Shown piece after piece: positions 32,106-41,473 of a DNA stretch of 44,161 bases. The notes below the pieces were generated by a model. The model searched no databases, was not told the origin of the DNA, and saw only the letters and a program-made list of their open reading frames with translations. Each line of letters starts with the position of its first letter. Position 1 is the stretch's first letter. Position numbers and translations under genes: made by a program. The stretch comes from Spirosoma validum. GTDB lineage: Bacteria > Bacteroidota > Bacteroidia > Cytophagales > Spirosomataceae. The stretch spans positions 1-44,161 of the forward strand of contig NZ_JACXAA010000028.1 of assembly GCF_014699035.1 (NCBI RefSeq). The letters run 5' to 3'.

Positions 32106-34550
32106 CTATTCATACCGCAAAGCCCGCACTGGATTCGTACGAGCCAGCCGGATCGCATGATAGCTCGTGGTTAGACTAGCAATCAAAAAGGCTATGATGC
32201 CAGCCAGTATAAATTCGCCAGGGCCAATCGAAATATGGTAGGCAAAATCCTGTAACCAGCGCTGCATCGTAAACCAAGCCAGTGGACTCGCTAACAGAAT
32301 GGACAAGCTAACTAACAAGATAAATTGCCTAGATAGCAGGTAAATTAGGCTATACGACCCAGCACCCATTACTTTACGAACCCCTATTTCCTTCGTTCGC
32401 TGAGCGGTGGCAAAAGAGGACAGACCGAATAAACCCAAGCAGGCTACGACAATCGTTAGCAGACTGAAATAGGTAAAGATCCTAACCAGGCGTTGTTCTT
32501 GACGGTATTGCTGAGCAAAGGTTGCATCCAGAAACGTAACCTCAAACGCATGATCCGGCAAGATTTGTTTCCATTGGCTTTCGACTAAGTTAAGCTGATC
32601 CTTTAGCGCGCCGGTGGATAAACGTACCAGCACTTTTTCAGGCCCTTGCCAGGCATTGTTTTGCAAGACCATCGGCTCGATTGGCTGTTGGGGGGACTGA
32701 AAATGGAAATTCTTGACGACCCCGACCACCCGCCCGCGCCATGTTTCTGCGCCAAGTGGGCCTTGACTGATGCTCTTACCGATGGCGGCTTCTACTTTCC
32801 ACCCCATCTTGCTCACCAATGCTTCATTGACGAGTACCTCATGGACTACTTCACCGTACTTAACGCTACTCATTCTGGCATCGACGACATTCCTACCGGC
32901 GAGTAGGGGAATACCCAATACAGTCAGGTAGTTTTCATCTACGTCGATGGATCGTTGGGGCAGTGGTAGCATTTTTCCGTCTCTTTCCAGATTGAACGCG
33001 GACAGATTCATTTCCTGGCTAGGTAGCGAATGGGAGCCGATTAGCGCTACACTCTGTACATACGCTAAGCCGGATAGTGCCTTTTGTAAGGAGGCTGTAG
33101 TGCCAGTATTAACGGCTTCCTGGGGAATATCTAACACTAATACCTGTCCCCCTTGAAAGCCCAAATTCTTCTGTTGCAGATAGTGCAATTGCTTATAGAC
33201 GACCAGTGTGCCAATGATGATGGTAATCGAAATCGTAAACTGGAGCACCACTAGCAACTGACTGATTTGTGCTCGGGCAGATTTGCTGCCCGCACCAAGT
33301 TTGCCCTTTAGTGCCGTTACGGGTTGGAGAGAAGCCAGGTAGAAAGCGGGATAGCTCCCGGCTAGAACACCCACGATGACAAAAATAGCGCCCAGCAGGC
33401 CCCCCATCGGCCAAGTCAGCAGGGAGGAAAGCGTGAAGTGCATATCCGTTATCTGGTTATAAACGGGTAATAACAGCGTTACCAGTAGCAGCGAGAGCAC
33501 AATGGCTAGGCCGGTCAACAGTAAAGACTCGCTCAGAAATTGAATCAGCACCTGGAAGCGAGCGGCTCCAATCGCTTTGCGAACGCCCACTTCCCGGCTT
33601 CGCCCAACGGATTGAGCCAGAGAAAGATTGATATAATTGATGGAGGCAATCAGCAACAGAAACCCGGCTACCAGCGAGAAGATCAGTAAGTAGGATTGAT
33701 TGGCTTTGGGTGTATCAAAGAGTTTAGATTCCTCCAAGTGAATGTCCCTCAGATTTTCTAAGACAAAAGTTATATGGCCACCCCGTTTGGCAAAGTCCGC
33801 CTGAATGGGCTGAGCGACTTGGGCCAGTTTTGGGGAAAAGTCGCTACCACTAGCGGTCTGTTTAAACAACACGTAGCTACTACACCACGCCTGCTTCTCT
33901 AGTTTCCCAGGCTCTTGGGCAATCAGTACCTGGAAGGGCATATCGGTGTTGGAGGGGATGTCGCGCAGCACGCCTGTGATCTGATAGCTATTGCCCCCTG
34001 ACTGGAGCAGTTGACCAACGACCCCTTTGCCCTGGTTCCAGTCGTTACCAAACAATCGCCGGGCTACTCCTTCCGTCATGACGAGCGATCCGGGGCGAAC
34101 TAAGGCCGTTTTGGGATCACCTGTCAACAGGGGATAGGTAAAGACGGTCAAAAAGGTTGGATCATACACGGTGTACACCTGATCCAGACTAATTACACGT
34201 GGCGCTTTAGGGGTTGGCTGAGCGGCCAGCTTAAAGGAAACGTGGCCAAGATTGGCTTGCAGTCGAATGACCTCTTCGACCTCGGGATAGTCGGCCTTTA
34301 GCTGCTGGCCAATAAAGTTAGGAGCCCAAGCCGTATGACTTTCTTTTCCATCGACGGTCAATTGAGTCGTTAACTGGAAGATGCGGTTGGCCTTGAGGTG
34401 GTAATTATCATAACTAAGTTCATGCTGCACATACAGCATAATCAGCACACAACTGGTTACACTGACGATTAATCCGAGCAGATTAATAAATGAAGCCAGT
34501 TTCTGGCGCTTTACACTGCGCCAAGCACTTTTGACGTAATTATTAAGCAT
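32106..34550 (-). CDS. ABC transporter permease, FtsX/MacB type
   Basis: An inner-membrane permease of about 814 residues. The N-terminal helix FINLLGLIVSVTSCVLIMLYV is followed by a MacB-type periplasmic domain, three FtsX helices (around YLLIFSLVAGFLLLIASINY with GRSREVGVRKAIGA), a second periplasmic domain and a second FtsX unit ending TKEIGVRKVMGAG, then RTNPVRALRYE. The paired (K/R)E(V/I)GVRK motifs are diagnostic. Two-FtsX permeases of this kind are abundant in Bacteroidetes and usually have an ATP-binding partner; none is adjacent. The frame extends to 34619, but ATG 34550 (MLNNYVKSAWRSVKR) fits the family start. Confidence 0.9.
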   Translation of the reverse strand: MLNNYVKSAWRSVKRQKLASFINLLGLIVSVTSCVLIMLYVQHELSYDNYHLKANRIFQLTTQLTVDGKESHTAWAPNFIGQQLKADYPEVEEVIRLQANLGHVSFKLAAQPTPKAPRVISLDQVYTVYDPTFLTVFTYPLLTGDPKTALVRPGSLVMTEGVARRLFGNDWNQGKGVVGQLLQSGGNSYQITGVLRDIPSNTDMPFQVLIAQEPGKLEKQAWCSSYVLFKQTASGSDFSPKLAQVAQPIQADFAKRGGHITFVLENLRDIHLEESKLFDTPKANQSYLLIFSLVAGFLLLIASINYINLSLAQSVGRSREVGVRKAIGAARFQVLIQFLSESLLLTGLAIVLSLLLVTLLLPVYNQITDMHFTLSSLLTWPMGGLLGAIFVIVGVLAGSYPAFYLASLQPVTALKGKLGAGSKSARAQISQLLVVLQFTISITIIIGTLVVYKQLHYLQQKNLGFQGGQVLVLDIPQEAVNTGTTASLQKALSGLAYVQSVALIGSHSLPSQEMNLSAFNLERDGKMLPLPQRSIDVDENYLTVLGIPLLAGRNVVDARMSSVKYGEVVHEVLVNEALVSKMGWKVEAAIGKSISQGPLGAETWRGRVVGVVKNFHFQSPQQPIEPMVLQNNAWQGPEKVLVRLSTGALKDQLNLVESQWKQILPDHAFEVTFLDATFAQQYRQEQRLVRIFTYFSLLTIVVACLGLFGLSSFATAQRTKEIGVRKVMGAGSYSLIYLLSRQFILLVSLSILLASPLAWFTMQRWLQDFAYHISIGPGEFILAGIIAFLIASLTTSYHAIRLARTNPVRALRYE

Positions 34551-34788
34551 GCTATTGGTGAAGCGATTGAGTTTAGCTGCTGGCCCAACGAAGCGGTTGC
34601 CATTCGGAGAAGGGATCATGGTACAGATCGGTCATGGTTTTAGGACTATGAGTATAGATGTTATTTTGCGAAAAAATCCATAACTCGTATTTTCTTCCAG
34701 ACTTGGCAAGCTGACGTTGAACCGCTCAATAGCTCGGGTGATCGCCTAAACTATTGTCTCTTTTAATGCCCAATTTATGAAGCAACTT

Positions 34789-35355
34789 TTACTTTATCTC
34801 TTGCCAAGCTAAGTAGCGGTAAACTGTCGCTCGGCTTAGGTGAAACAACTGACCAATCTCTAAAATCGTATGGGTTTTAAGAGAATAAATCGACTTCACA
34901 GCCCGTGCTTTCGTTTGGGCTTCGGGCGTGAGTCCTTTTGGTCGCCCGCCGATGCGTCCCCTAGCTCGTGCGGCAGCTAAACCGGCTTTGGTCCGTTCCC
35001 GAATTAAATCTCGTTCAAATTCAGCTAATGAAGCAAACAGGTTGAACACCAAGCGGCCTTGAGCGGTGGTGGTATCAATCGCATCATTTAAACTACGGAA
35101 GCCAATTCCTTTGGCTTGAAAGTCGTTGACCAGTGTGAAGAGTTCTTTTAATGACCTACCCAGTCGGTCAAGTTTCCAAACAATGACCATATCATCTTCT
35201 CGTAGCATTTCCAGTAACTTTCGTAACTGGGGCCTCTCTTTAGCTGAGGAAACTCTCTCTTGGAAGATTTTTTGATAACCTGCTTTTTTCAGGTCATCCA
35301 ATTGCAAGTTCAAGTTCTGATCTTGGGTCGAAACATGGGCGTAGCCGAATAGCAT
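34789..35355 (-). CDS. Serine recombinase (resolvase/invertase family), intact
   Basis: A 188-residue site-specific recombinase. The catalytic domain (1-135) begins MLFGYAHVSTQDQ with the nucleophile at S9, and contains VWKLDRLGRSLKEL and NLFASLAEFERDLIRERT. The linker is GLAAARARGRIGGRPKGL, and the C-terminal Hin-type helix-turn-helix is ILEIGQLFHLSRATVYRYL. It binds and recombines short inverted or direct sites. It is the intact paralogue of the broken gene at 26613, in the same orientation, and faces away from its own toxin-antitoxin pair. Similarity between the two copies continues about 20 bp past the stop codon. Confidence 0.93.
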   Translation of the reverse strand: MLFGYAHVSTQDQNLNLQLDDLKKAGYQKIFQERVSSAKERPQLRKLLEMLREDDMVIVWKLDRLGRSLKELFTLVNDFQAKGIGFRSLNDAIDTTTAQGRLVFNLFASLAEFERDLIRERTKAGLAAARARGRIGGRPKGLTPEAQTKARAVKSIYSLKTHTILEIGQLFHLSRATVYRYLAWQEIK

Positions 35356-35466
35356 ACTATTATTTCAATATAGAAAAGGGAGCGAGTCTGAACTAACAGC
35401 GGCTAACCATATACTTCGTAAGTGAATCAGTAGGGGTGGAGCCAATTAAAAGCCATGACTTTAGCT

Positions 35467-35525
35467 ATAGTTTCTTATGAAGATGCGACTAACAATCCGT
35501 CAGTTGCATCTTCATAAGAAACTAT
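35467..35525. repeat. 20-bp perfect inverted repeat in recombinase/antitoxin intergenic region 2
   Basis: Arms 35467-35486 and 35506-35525 (core GTTTCTTATGAAGATGC) are exact reverse complements; three more pairs and a G-U extend the stem inward, leaving an 11-nt loop. It is about 110 bp from both the recombinase and antitoxin starts. Module 1 has a related sequence at the same place. Candidate recombination site or regulatory hairpin. Confidence 0.75.
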
Positions 35526-35630
35526 CATTTTGCTGTACGCTCGCTATCACATGCTATCAGGCTGGCCAAGCATACGGCGAATTTGATCGAGTGAACTTTT
35601 ATAGTTAGTTTAGTGTAAAAATTCATTCCT

Positions 35631-36059
35631 ATGGCCATCTCTTTGCCTTTCTTACCGCCTAATCAAGCCCTGTTACCCCGGCTCATGACCGAACAGGAGA
35701 TTATCACTCGTAGTCGGCAAGGCGTGCTACGAGCGGAAGCTGACCGCGTAGCAAGGTTAGTTGGCTTAACCGACAAAGAAATGGCGATTGCTTTAGACTT
35801 ATCAGCTTCATACCTGCATCGGCTGAAAGTTGATCAACGCATTAGTCAGGATGCCTCCGAGCGACTGCTGCTGCTAGAGAACTTACTTCTACACATGTTA
35901 GATACCTTTGAAGGACGTGCTTCAACTGCTCTCAACTGGTTGCGCGCCCCCTTACGTGAACTTGACTACCAAACACCCCTTCAGACACTAGATACTGTTA
36001 CGGGCTATACTTTGGTGAATCGGGTACTGGGCCGTATTGACTATGGCATCTTCGGATAA
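35631..36059 (+). CDS. Xre/MbcA/ParS-type antitoxin (DUF2384-like), module 2
   Basis: A 142-residue predicted antitoxin. The helix-turn-helix region (about 25-70) has RQGVLRAEADRVARLVGLTD, KEMAIALDLSASYLHRLK and DASERLLLLENL, similar in pattern to the module-1 antitoxin. The C-terminal toxin-binding part is PLQTLDTVTGYTLVNRVLGR, then IDYGIFG. It lacks the disordered insert of module 1. It ends 3 bp before the toxin start. Upstream TAGTTTAG at about 35604-35611 resembles a -7 box. Confidence 0.88.
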   Translation: MAISLPFLPPNQALLPRLMTEQEIITRSRQGVLRAEADRVARLVGLTDKEMAIALDLSASYLHRLKVDQRISQDASERLLLLENLLLHMLDTFEGRASTALNWLRAPLRELDYQTPLQTLDTVTGYTLVNRVLGRIDYGIFG

Positions 36060-36062
36060 GCG

Positions 36063-36530
36063 ATGGCTGTTGTGTATCGAGTGGTGCGTCAGAAGTATGC
36101 CGCCCAACCCCTAGATGTTACCGGCACATGGCTCAACGGAGGCCGGTGGAATCCGCCGGGTGTCGGCATTCTTTATACGGCAGAACATTCGGCACTCGCG
36201 TTGGTGGAAATCTTAGTGCATATGCCCCAGGTGCCTTATGATGAGTTACCCACCTATCGGTTGTTGAGTCTGGAGTTACCCCCTGATAGTCAGCGCGTAT
36301 TGAATGCGACTCAGCTACCGCCTTATTGGCAGGAAAACACTTACAACCGTAGTCAGCATCTTCTGGCTGACTGGTTAGCCAAACCGGATGTGTTAGCCTT
36401 AGGTGTACCCTCCTCGGTTATGCCTGATGGCATCAACTACTTATTGCATCCGGCCCATAGCAGCTACGCATCAATACGGGTGATTGACGAGAAGCCATTA
36501 GTAATTGACCCTCGCCTTTGGTCGAAGTAG
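36063..36530 (+). CDS. RES-domain toxin (NAD+ phosphorylase family), module 2
   Basis: A 155-residue RES protein with NGGRWNPPGVGILYTAEH, LALVEILVHM (conserved Glu) and GINYLLHPAHSSYASI. Same length as the module-1 toxin, with motifs conserved but most other positions different, so the two pairs probably do not cross-neutralise. It is expected to deplete NAD+ when free of its antitoxin. Confidence 0.9.
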   Translation: MAVVYRVVRQKYAAQPLDVTGTWLNGGRWNPPGVGILYTAEHSALALVEILVHMPQVPYDELPTYRLLSLELPPDSQRVLNATQLPPYWQENTYNRSQHLLADWLAKPDVLALGVPSSVMPDGINYLLHPAHSSYASIRVIDEKPLVIDPRLWSK

Positions 36531-36905
36531 GCAAAAGGAACAGTAATCCACTTTGTCTCAAGTAGGAGCCTTTTTATAAGACGGTAATCTTTTACTAGTT
36601 GTTCAATACAATCCGTCACATACGCCACTAACCGGGAAACTTAGTCGGCTACCGTGACCTAAAGAACCCAGCCGGGAAAACCAGGTAGTCAACTGGTAAA
36701 AACAAAAACCCCTACGCGTCAGGTTGGAGAACCGCTACGTAGGGGACGCGTGGACAAGGTTACCAATCAAGCCCACCGGGGTAAAGGTAAGCCCATTCTA
36801 AACAACATCTGGTCTACATGCCCAAACACCACTCAACCTCCCAGGGGGTTCTATGCCGCTTAATCGTCTCGGGTGGGCGCGATTTGTGAGAATGCATTAT
36901 GTGAT
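36531..36905. other. Intergenic region after module 2
   Basis: About 375 bp. It holds dispersed repeat copy B and a smaller hairpin (CCCCTACG at 36708-36715 with CGTAGGGG at 36737-36744). No gene is supported. Confidence 0.5.
36551..36584 (+). repeat. Dispersed ~34-bp repeat, copy B
   Basis: CTTTGTCTCAAGTAGGAGCC followed by TTTTTATAAGACGG. The best-preserved copy with that at 42320; ends carry GTCT and AGAC as an outer inverted repeat. 20 bp past the toxin stop. Confidence 0.65.
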
Positions 36906-36965
36906 GGTCTACGATCAATTACCAGGTTGGAATCATAGCCCTAACCTGGTAGTTGATCGTAGACC
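36906..36965 (-). terminator. Long hairpin downstream of the second giant gene
   Basis: 23-bp stem (36906-36928 with 36943-36965, one G-U pair, core TCTACGATCAA) and a 14-nt loop, 8 bp past the stop of the minus-strand gene at 36974. It has no U tract; role inferred from position. Confidence 0.65.
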
Positions 36966-36973
36966 GTCGCTCT

Positions 36974-39900
36974 TTACTGCTGGAAATATTCGATCTTATC
37001 GGCGTCAGCGTTGTTGGTGGTGCGGGCTTCGGCCATGCCGCTGGGCAGCACAATAACACTCAGGTTGATCACACCTGTAGTGGCCCCCGGACGCAACACC
37101 CCCCTCAGGCCAACCGAGAGTTTATCCCCAGCCCCGATCACTTGACTGCTCGTCAGCACGTAATAATTCGGATCCGTCTCGCTAAACGTCCAGCCCTCGT
37201 TTTTCACCCCTCGCCCCCCGACAAAGGTTGCACTCTGGGGCCAGCTCAGAGTAACTTTAGCGTCTTTGGTCAGCTTGAGCGTCAGGCTGCCGCTGGTGGC
37301 CACGCCGTTCAGCTCCACCACATCCACCACCAGGGTAATGTCTGTTGTGCCAACGGCAATGGAAGGCCGGGCATAGAGAATGGGGGTCAGATCGGGGGGC
37401 AAGCTAAATTCATAGGCTCCCATGTCTATCGTCCCGTTCTGAATCCGGATCTGGCCCCCCAGGTCGGTGGCGGGGCCATTGGCCCCGGTGTAGGCGGCAT
37501 TGCTGCCCGCATTAACGGCCGGGGAGTCTGCCTGGAGCTGAAAACGGAGCGGGCTGGCGAAGGGGGAGCTGCTGGCCGTCAAATTGCCCGAGCCCGAGCT
37601 GTAGCCGGTAGCGGTTGACTCGATCAGGCAATAGCTGGTGCGAATGACGAAGGTCGGGCTGTTGATGCTGGTCGCGAACGTAGTGGCTTCCCCATTGGCA
37701 AAGACAATACTGTTGACCAGACTGGGGTTGCTGGCCTGGTTGAGCAGCGCCCCGCCCCGGACCGCCGAGTTGCCGCTGAGCGTTACGTTGAGCAGGCTGA
37801 TGTCCCCATTGTTGTTGGTGAACATACCCCCCCCCGTCGCTGGTCGCCGTGTTGTCACGGATGAGCCCATTGATCACCACGACCGTGCCCCGGCTGGTAT
37901 AAATCCCCCCGCCGTAGTCGGCCGTGTTCCCGCTGAGGGTGCAGTTGATGAGCGTCAGGCTGCTGTAGGCGGTATAGAGCCCGCCCCCCTGGTAGGCCCG
38001 GTTCCCCGTCAGCAGGCAGTTGACCAGCCGCGGGCTGCCGTTCTCGATGCGGACCCCACCCCCACCACTATTGCCGTTGCCGCCCGTGATGAGGAAGCCC
38101 TCCAGCACGGCCGTGCCGTCCAGCCCGCTGTTGGTATTGCTAACGACCTGGTAGCTGTTGTCGGTGTTATCCCCCAGCTGGCCAATGTCGCCCGACAGGA
38201 TGGTGGTGTAACTGGCCGGATTCCGATCCGTCAGCGGGGGCGTACCGGCGGGCGGAAAGCCGCCCAGGATGCTCACCCCGTTCTTCAGACTGAAGTGGTC
38301 GGTACGATCGGGGCCGGGGGTGTAGGTGCCAGCCGCCACCCAGACCTGGGTCACCCCGGGGGCGTTGACCTGGCTCTGCAAATCGCCCGCGGCACTGGCC
38401 CAGGAGGTGCCGTCCCCCGTCCCGTTCTGACGCACGTAGCGAATAGGCGGGGTGGGCAGGGCCTGATACTCATAAGGACCTAGATCAATGACGCCCCCCG
38501 ACAGGCGACTCTGCCCCGCCAGATCGGTAGCGGGGCCACTAGCCGCCGTATAGGCGTCCGGGCTGCCCGCATTAACAGCGGGTGAGCCCGCCATGAGCCG
38601 GAAATTACCCCCGGCCGCATTCACGAACCGCGGATCACCCGTTAGGGTATTGGACCCGTTGTAGTTGGTGGCATCGGGCTCGATCAGGCAAAACGACGCG
38701 GTTAGACTACTGTTGCCATCTTCGTTGAGAAAGGCACTCGGTCCATCGTGATTCCACGAAATGCAGTTGGTTAGCGTCGGCCGGCTGTAATTCAGGTTGT
38801 CAATGGCTTTGCCTAAACTGGCCGTGTTGCCCCACAGCAGGCAATTGATCAGTTGGGGACTACTGAAGTTCACATTGTAGAGGCCGCCCCCGTTACCCAG
38901 GGCCTGGTTGGCCTGCACACTACAGTTGATCAGGGTGGGGCTGCTGTTGGTGTTGTACAGCCCGCCCCCGTTGCCCTGGGCCGTGTTCTGGCGCAGGATG
39001 CAATTGAGCAGCCGGGGGTTACTATTGCTGTTATAGAGGCCGCCCCCCAGGTTGTTGGTGCCGCTGCTGCCGTTGGCATAACCGCCGGTGATGATAAACC
39101 CATCCAGGATGGCCGTATGGTCAAGGTCCCTGTTCGTAATGACGTTGACCAAGACGTTGCCAGGGTTGGTGATCACCGTGGTGGTGGAGGAGGGCAGGTT
39201 CGCGGTCAGCGTGGTGGAGAAGGGCAGGTTCGTGAGGGGGTTGACCGAAGCCCGGTTCGCCGGGCTGCTCTCGGGCGTATCCGGGTTAAATCCGCCGTAA
39301 ATGGCGACCCCGTTCCGCATTATAAAGGAGCCAGGGCTGGCCGAGCTGGTATAGCGCCCCCCGGCCACATAGACCTGATGCTGGCCCAGCTTGTTGATCA
39401 TGGCCTGCAAGTCGCCCGCGGCATCGGTCCAGGACGAACCGTACCCCGTGCCGCCCACTTTTACGTAGCGGATGGGTAACTCCAGGTTCAAAAAGAAGCT
39501 CGTCGAGGTGAGCGCATTGCAGCCCGTCACGACCGCGAAGTAGACCCCTTCATCGGACAACTGCACATTGGTCAGGGTGAGCGTAGCCGACGTCTGGCCA
39601 CTGACGGGGCTGTTGAGGTCGTTTTTGTACCACTGGTAGGTGGGGTTACTGCCGCTTACCCCCACCGTGGCCGTTACCGTACTGCTGGCCGTTACCGCAC
39701 TGCCACTGGCGGGTTGCTGGAGGATACGAATGGGAAAGCCACCGGCGCTGCCTAGCCCCGCAAACTCATAGGCCCCCATGTCAATGGCGGAGTCAACAAG
39801 CCGGGGATTGCCCGCCAGATCGGTCGACCCGTTGGTATCGGTGGTCGCATTCGGGTCCCCCGCGTTGATGGCCGGGCTACAGGCTATGAGCGTAGCGTCG

Positions 39901-41216
39901 AAATAACTGACAAAGGGGTATGCATCCGTTGCCTCATCCAGTATCAGATTCCCCGTACCCTGGGGGGGCGGAATGGGAAAGCCATACCTGTCGGTGTTGG
40001 TTCTTTTCCCGAAGAGACAATAGCTAGCGTGCGCAGCCGTTGGCTCGAAAACAAACGTACCGCTGTTATAGATAATGCAATTGGTCAGCCAGATCGGGCC
40101 GGGGGACAAACCCTGGAGGCCGGTGCCGTGGAAAATGGCTGACGCAGTGCCCCCCCTATTAGCCGTGATGGTGCAGTTGGTCATCGTCAGGTTGCTCGCT
40201 TCATCATAGATACCGGCCCCTACCAGTCCAGCCGAATTGTCACGGATCAGAGAGTTGACAAAACGCGGGCTGCTGTAGTTGATGCTGGCCACCCCACCCC
40301 CTTGGTTGGCCGAGTTACCACTGATCACACAGTTGATCAGCAGGGGACTGCTTCGGTCGTTGTAGAGGCCCCCGCCCTGAACCACCGAAGCATTGTCGAT
40401 GATGCGGCAATTGGTCAGCACCGGACTGCTGCTCTTATTGGTCATCCCACCGCCAGCACCAGAAAGTATCGCTATTGGGCCAGAAATAGTGTTCCCCTGG
40501 ATGGTACAGTTGGTAAACTGAGGGCTGCTCGATTCATTATAGACCCCGCCCCCCTGGGTCCCCGTGTTCCCCTGGATCAGACAGTTCATAAAACGGGGAC
40601 TGCTGTTGAGGTTGCAGATCCCCCCGCCTAGCCCCGTAGAAAGAGACACCAGTAGCTGGTTTGCTCCCCCACCTCCCGCCGTGATGACTACCCCATCCAG
40701 GACGGCCGTATGGTCAAGGCCCGTGTTATAGATGACATGCCTACTTTTAAGCCCAGGCCCTACCAAGCCGCCGGGAATAATGATGTCGCCCGAGAGAATG
40801 GTGGACGAGGGGCTACTGGTCGGCCGCTGGTCCAGGCGGGCTTCCTGGCCCGTAAAGCCCCCGTAGATGGCCACCCCATTTTTCATTCTGAACCCGTTGT
40901 CCTGATTCAACAAATTCAATACTTCTGTTGGCAGGTTTAATGTATCCAATAATGTATTCAAGACAAGGGGAATGACCTGTTTATAGGTGCCCCCGGCGAT
41001 CCAGACCTGGTCGCCGGGATTACTGGCGTCGATGGCCCCCTGCAGGGCCGTGGTGGAGGCCGCCCAACTGGTGGCACTGGCCGGATCGGTGGCAGTACCC
41101 GTGGTAGAGACGTAGCGGATGGTCTGGGCCTGGCTAGGCCCGCCCAGGGCACTCAGGACAATAAGAACCAGTAGGGTTTTCACCCACGGGTTGAGTTCGT
41201 AAAACGATGGTTTCAT
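36974..41216 (-). CDS. Giant secreted beta-helix protein, frameshifted in a G9 tract
   Basis: About 1413 residues if the frame is restored. Signal peptide 1-31 (LLVLIVLSALGGPSQAQ), then three beta-helix/'choice-of-anchor Q'-like units, starting TIRYVS (about 31), PIRYVK (about 580) and PIRYVR (about 925), with repeats such as SSPRFMNCLIQGNTG and GGGLYN and the endings TDLAGNPR, DMGAYEFAG. One Ig-like domain (YQWYKNDLNSPVSGQT) sits between units 1 and 2. The frame breaks after DNTATSDGGG, where nine G occur (37827-37835 on the plus strand); with eight, it reads on as GGGMFTNNNGDISLLNVTLS to the shared C-terminal domain ending DADKIEYFQQ. The two open pieces are 37512-41216 and 36974-37870. It may be a sequencing error, a true mutation or a phase switch. 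Confidence 0.82.
37827..37835. repeat. C9/G9 homopolymer at the frameshift point
   Basis: Nine C on the plus strand; eight would join the two reading frames of the giant gene exactly. Similar 7- to 8-base C runs encode GGG in the beta-helix repeats of both giant genes (for example near 9566 and 9611). Confidence 0.85.
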
Positions 41217-41399
41217 AAAGGTACGCGTTGATTGAGTTGATTGAGTTGACGGGGGAGAAGGAGGTAAAAAACCGGCTGATCAAGTACGTACTGCTGTAAC
41301 ATAAGCGCTCACTAGTCTACCCGGTTCGGTAATAGCGAGCCGGAAGGGCAGCAGGTCTTCCCCCAGGCGCAAAGCTAGGGGCTCCCTACGACCTGGACG
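41217..41399. promoter_or_regulatory. Upstream region of the second giant gene
   Basis: About 180 bp between the start codon and the tandem repeats at 41400. It should hold the promoter of the giant gene; a further TGTAACAT-like match lies near 41296. No clear -7 box was identified. Confidence 0.35.
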
Positions 41400-41437
41400 A
41401 TAACAGATGTTACATGCCCCTATAACAGATGTTACAT
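41400..41437. promoter_or_regulatory. Tandem palindromic operators, 22-bp period
   Basis: ATAACAGATGTTACAT occurs exactly twice (41400-41415 and 41422-41437). Each contains the inverted repeat TAACA-GA-TGTTA. They lie between the regulator remnant (stop at 41474) and the start of the giant gene (41216), the same place as the TGGTAACA repeats of the first locus. Confidence 0.65.
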
Positions 41438-41473
41438 TTTGGCCTAAATCAGGCCGGGGAGCCCTTTTTTTTC

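Noticed and set aside
26613..36530. A composite insertion-sequence transposon
   Set aside because: No DDE transposase, terminal inverted repeats or target duplications were seen; the repeated parts are serine recombinase modules.
37638..39479. Plus-strand frames of 281 and 208 codons under the second giant gene
   Set aside because: Shadows with repeated Val/Gly/Arg patterns mirroring the beta-helix repeats.
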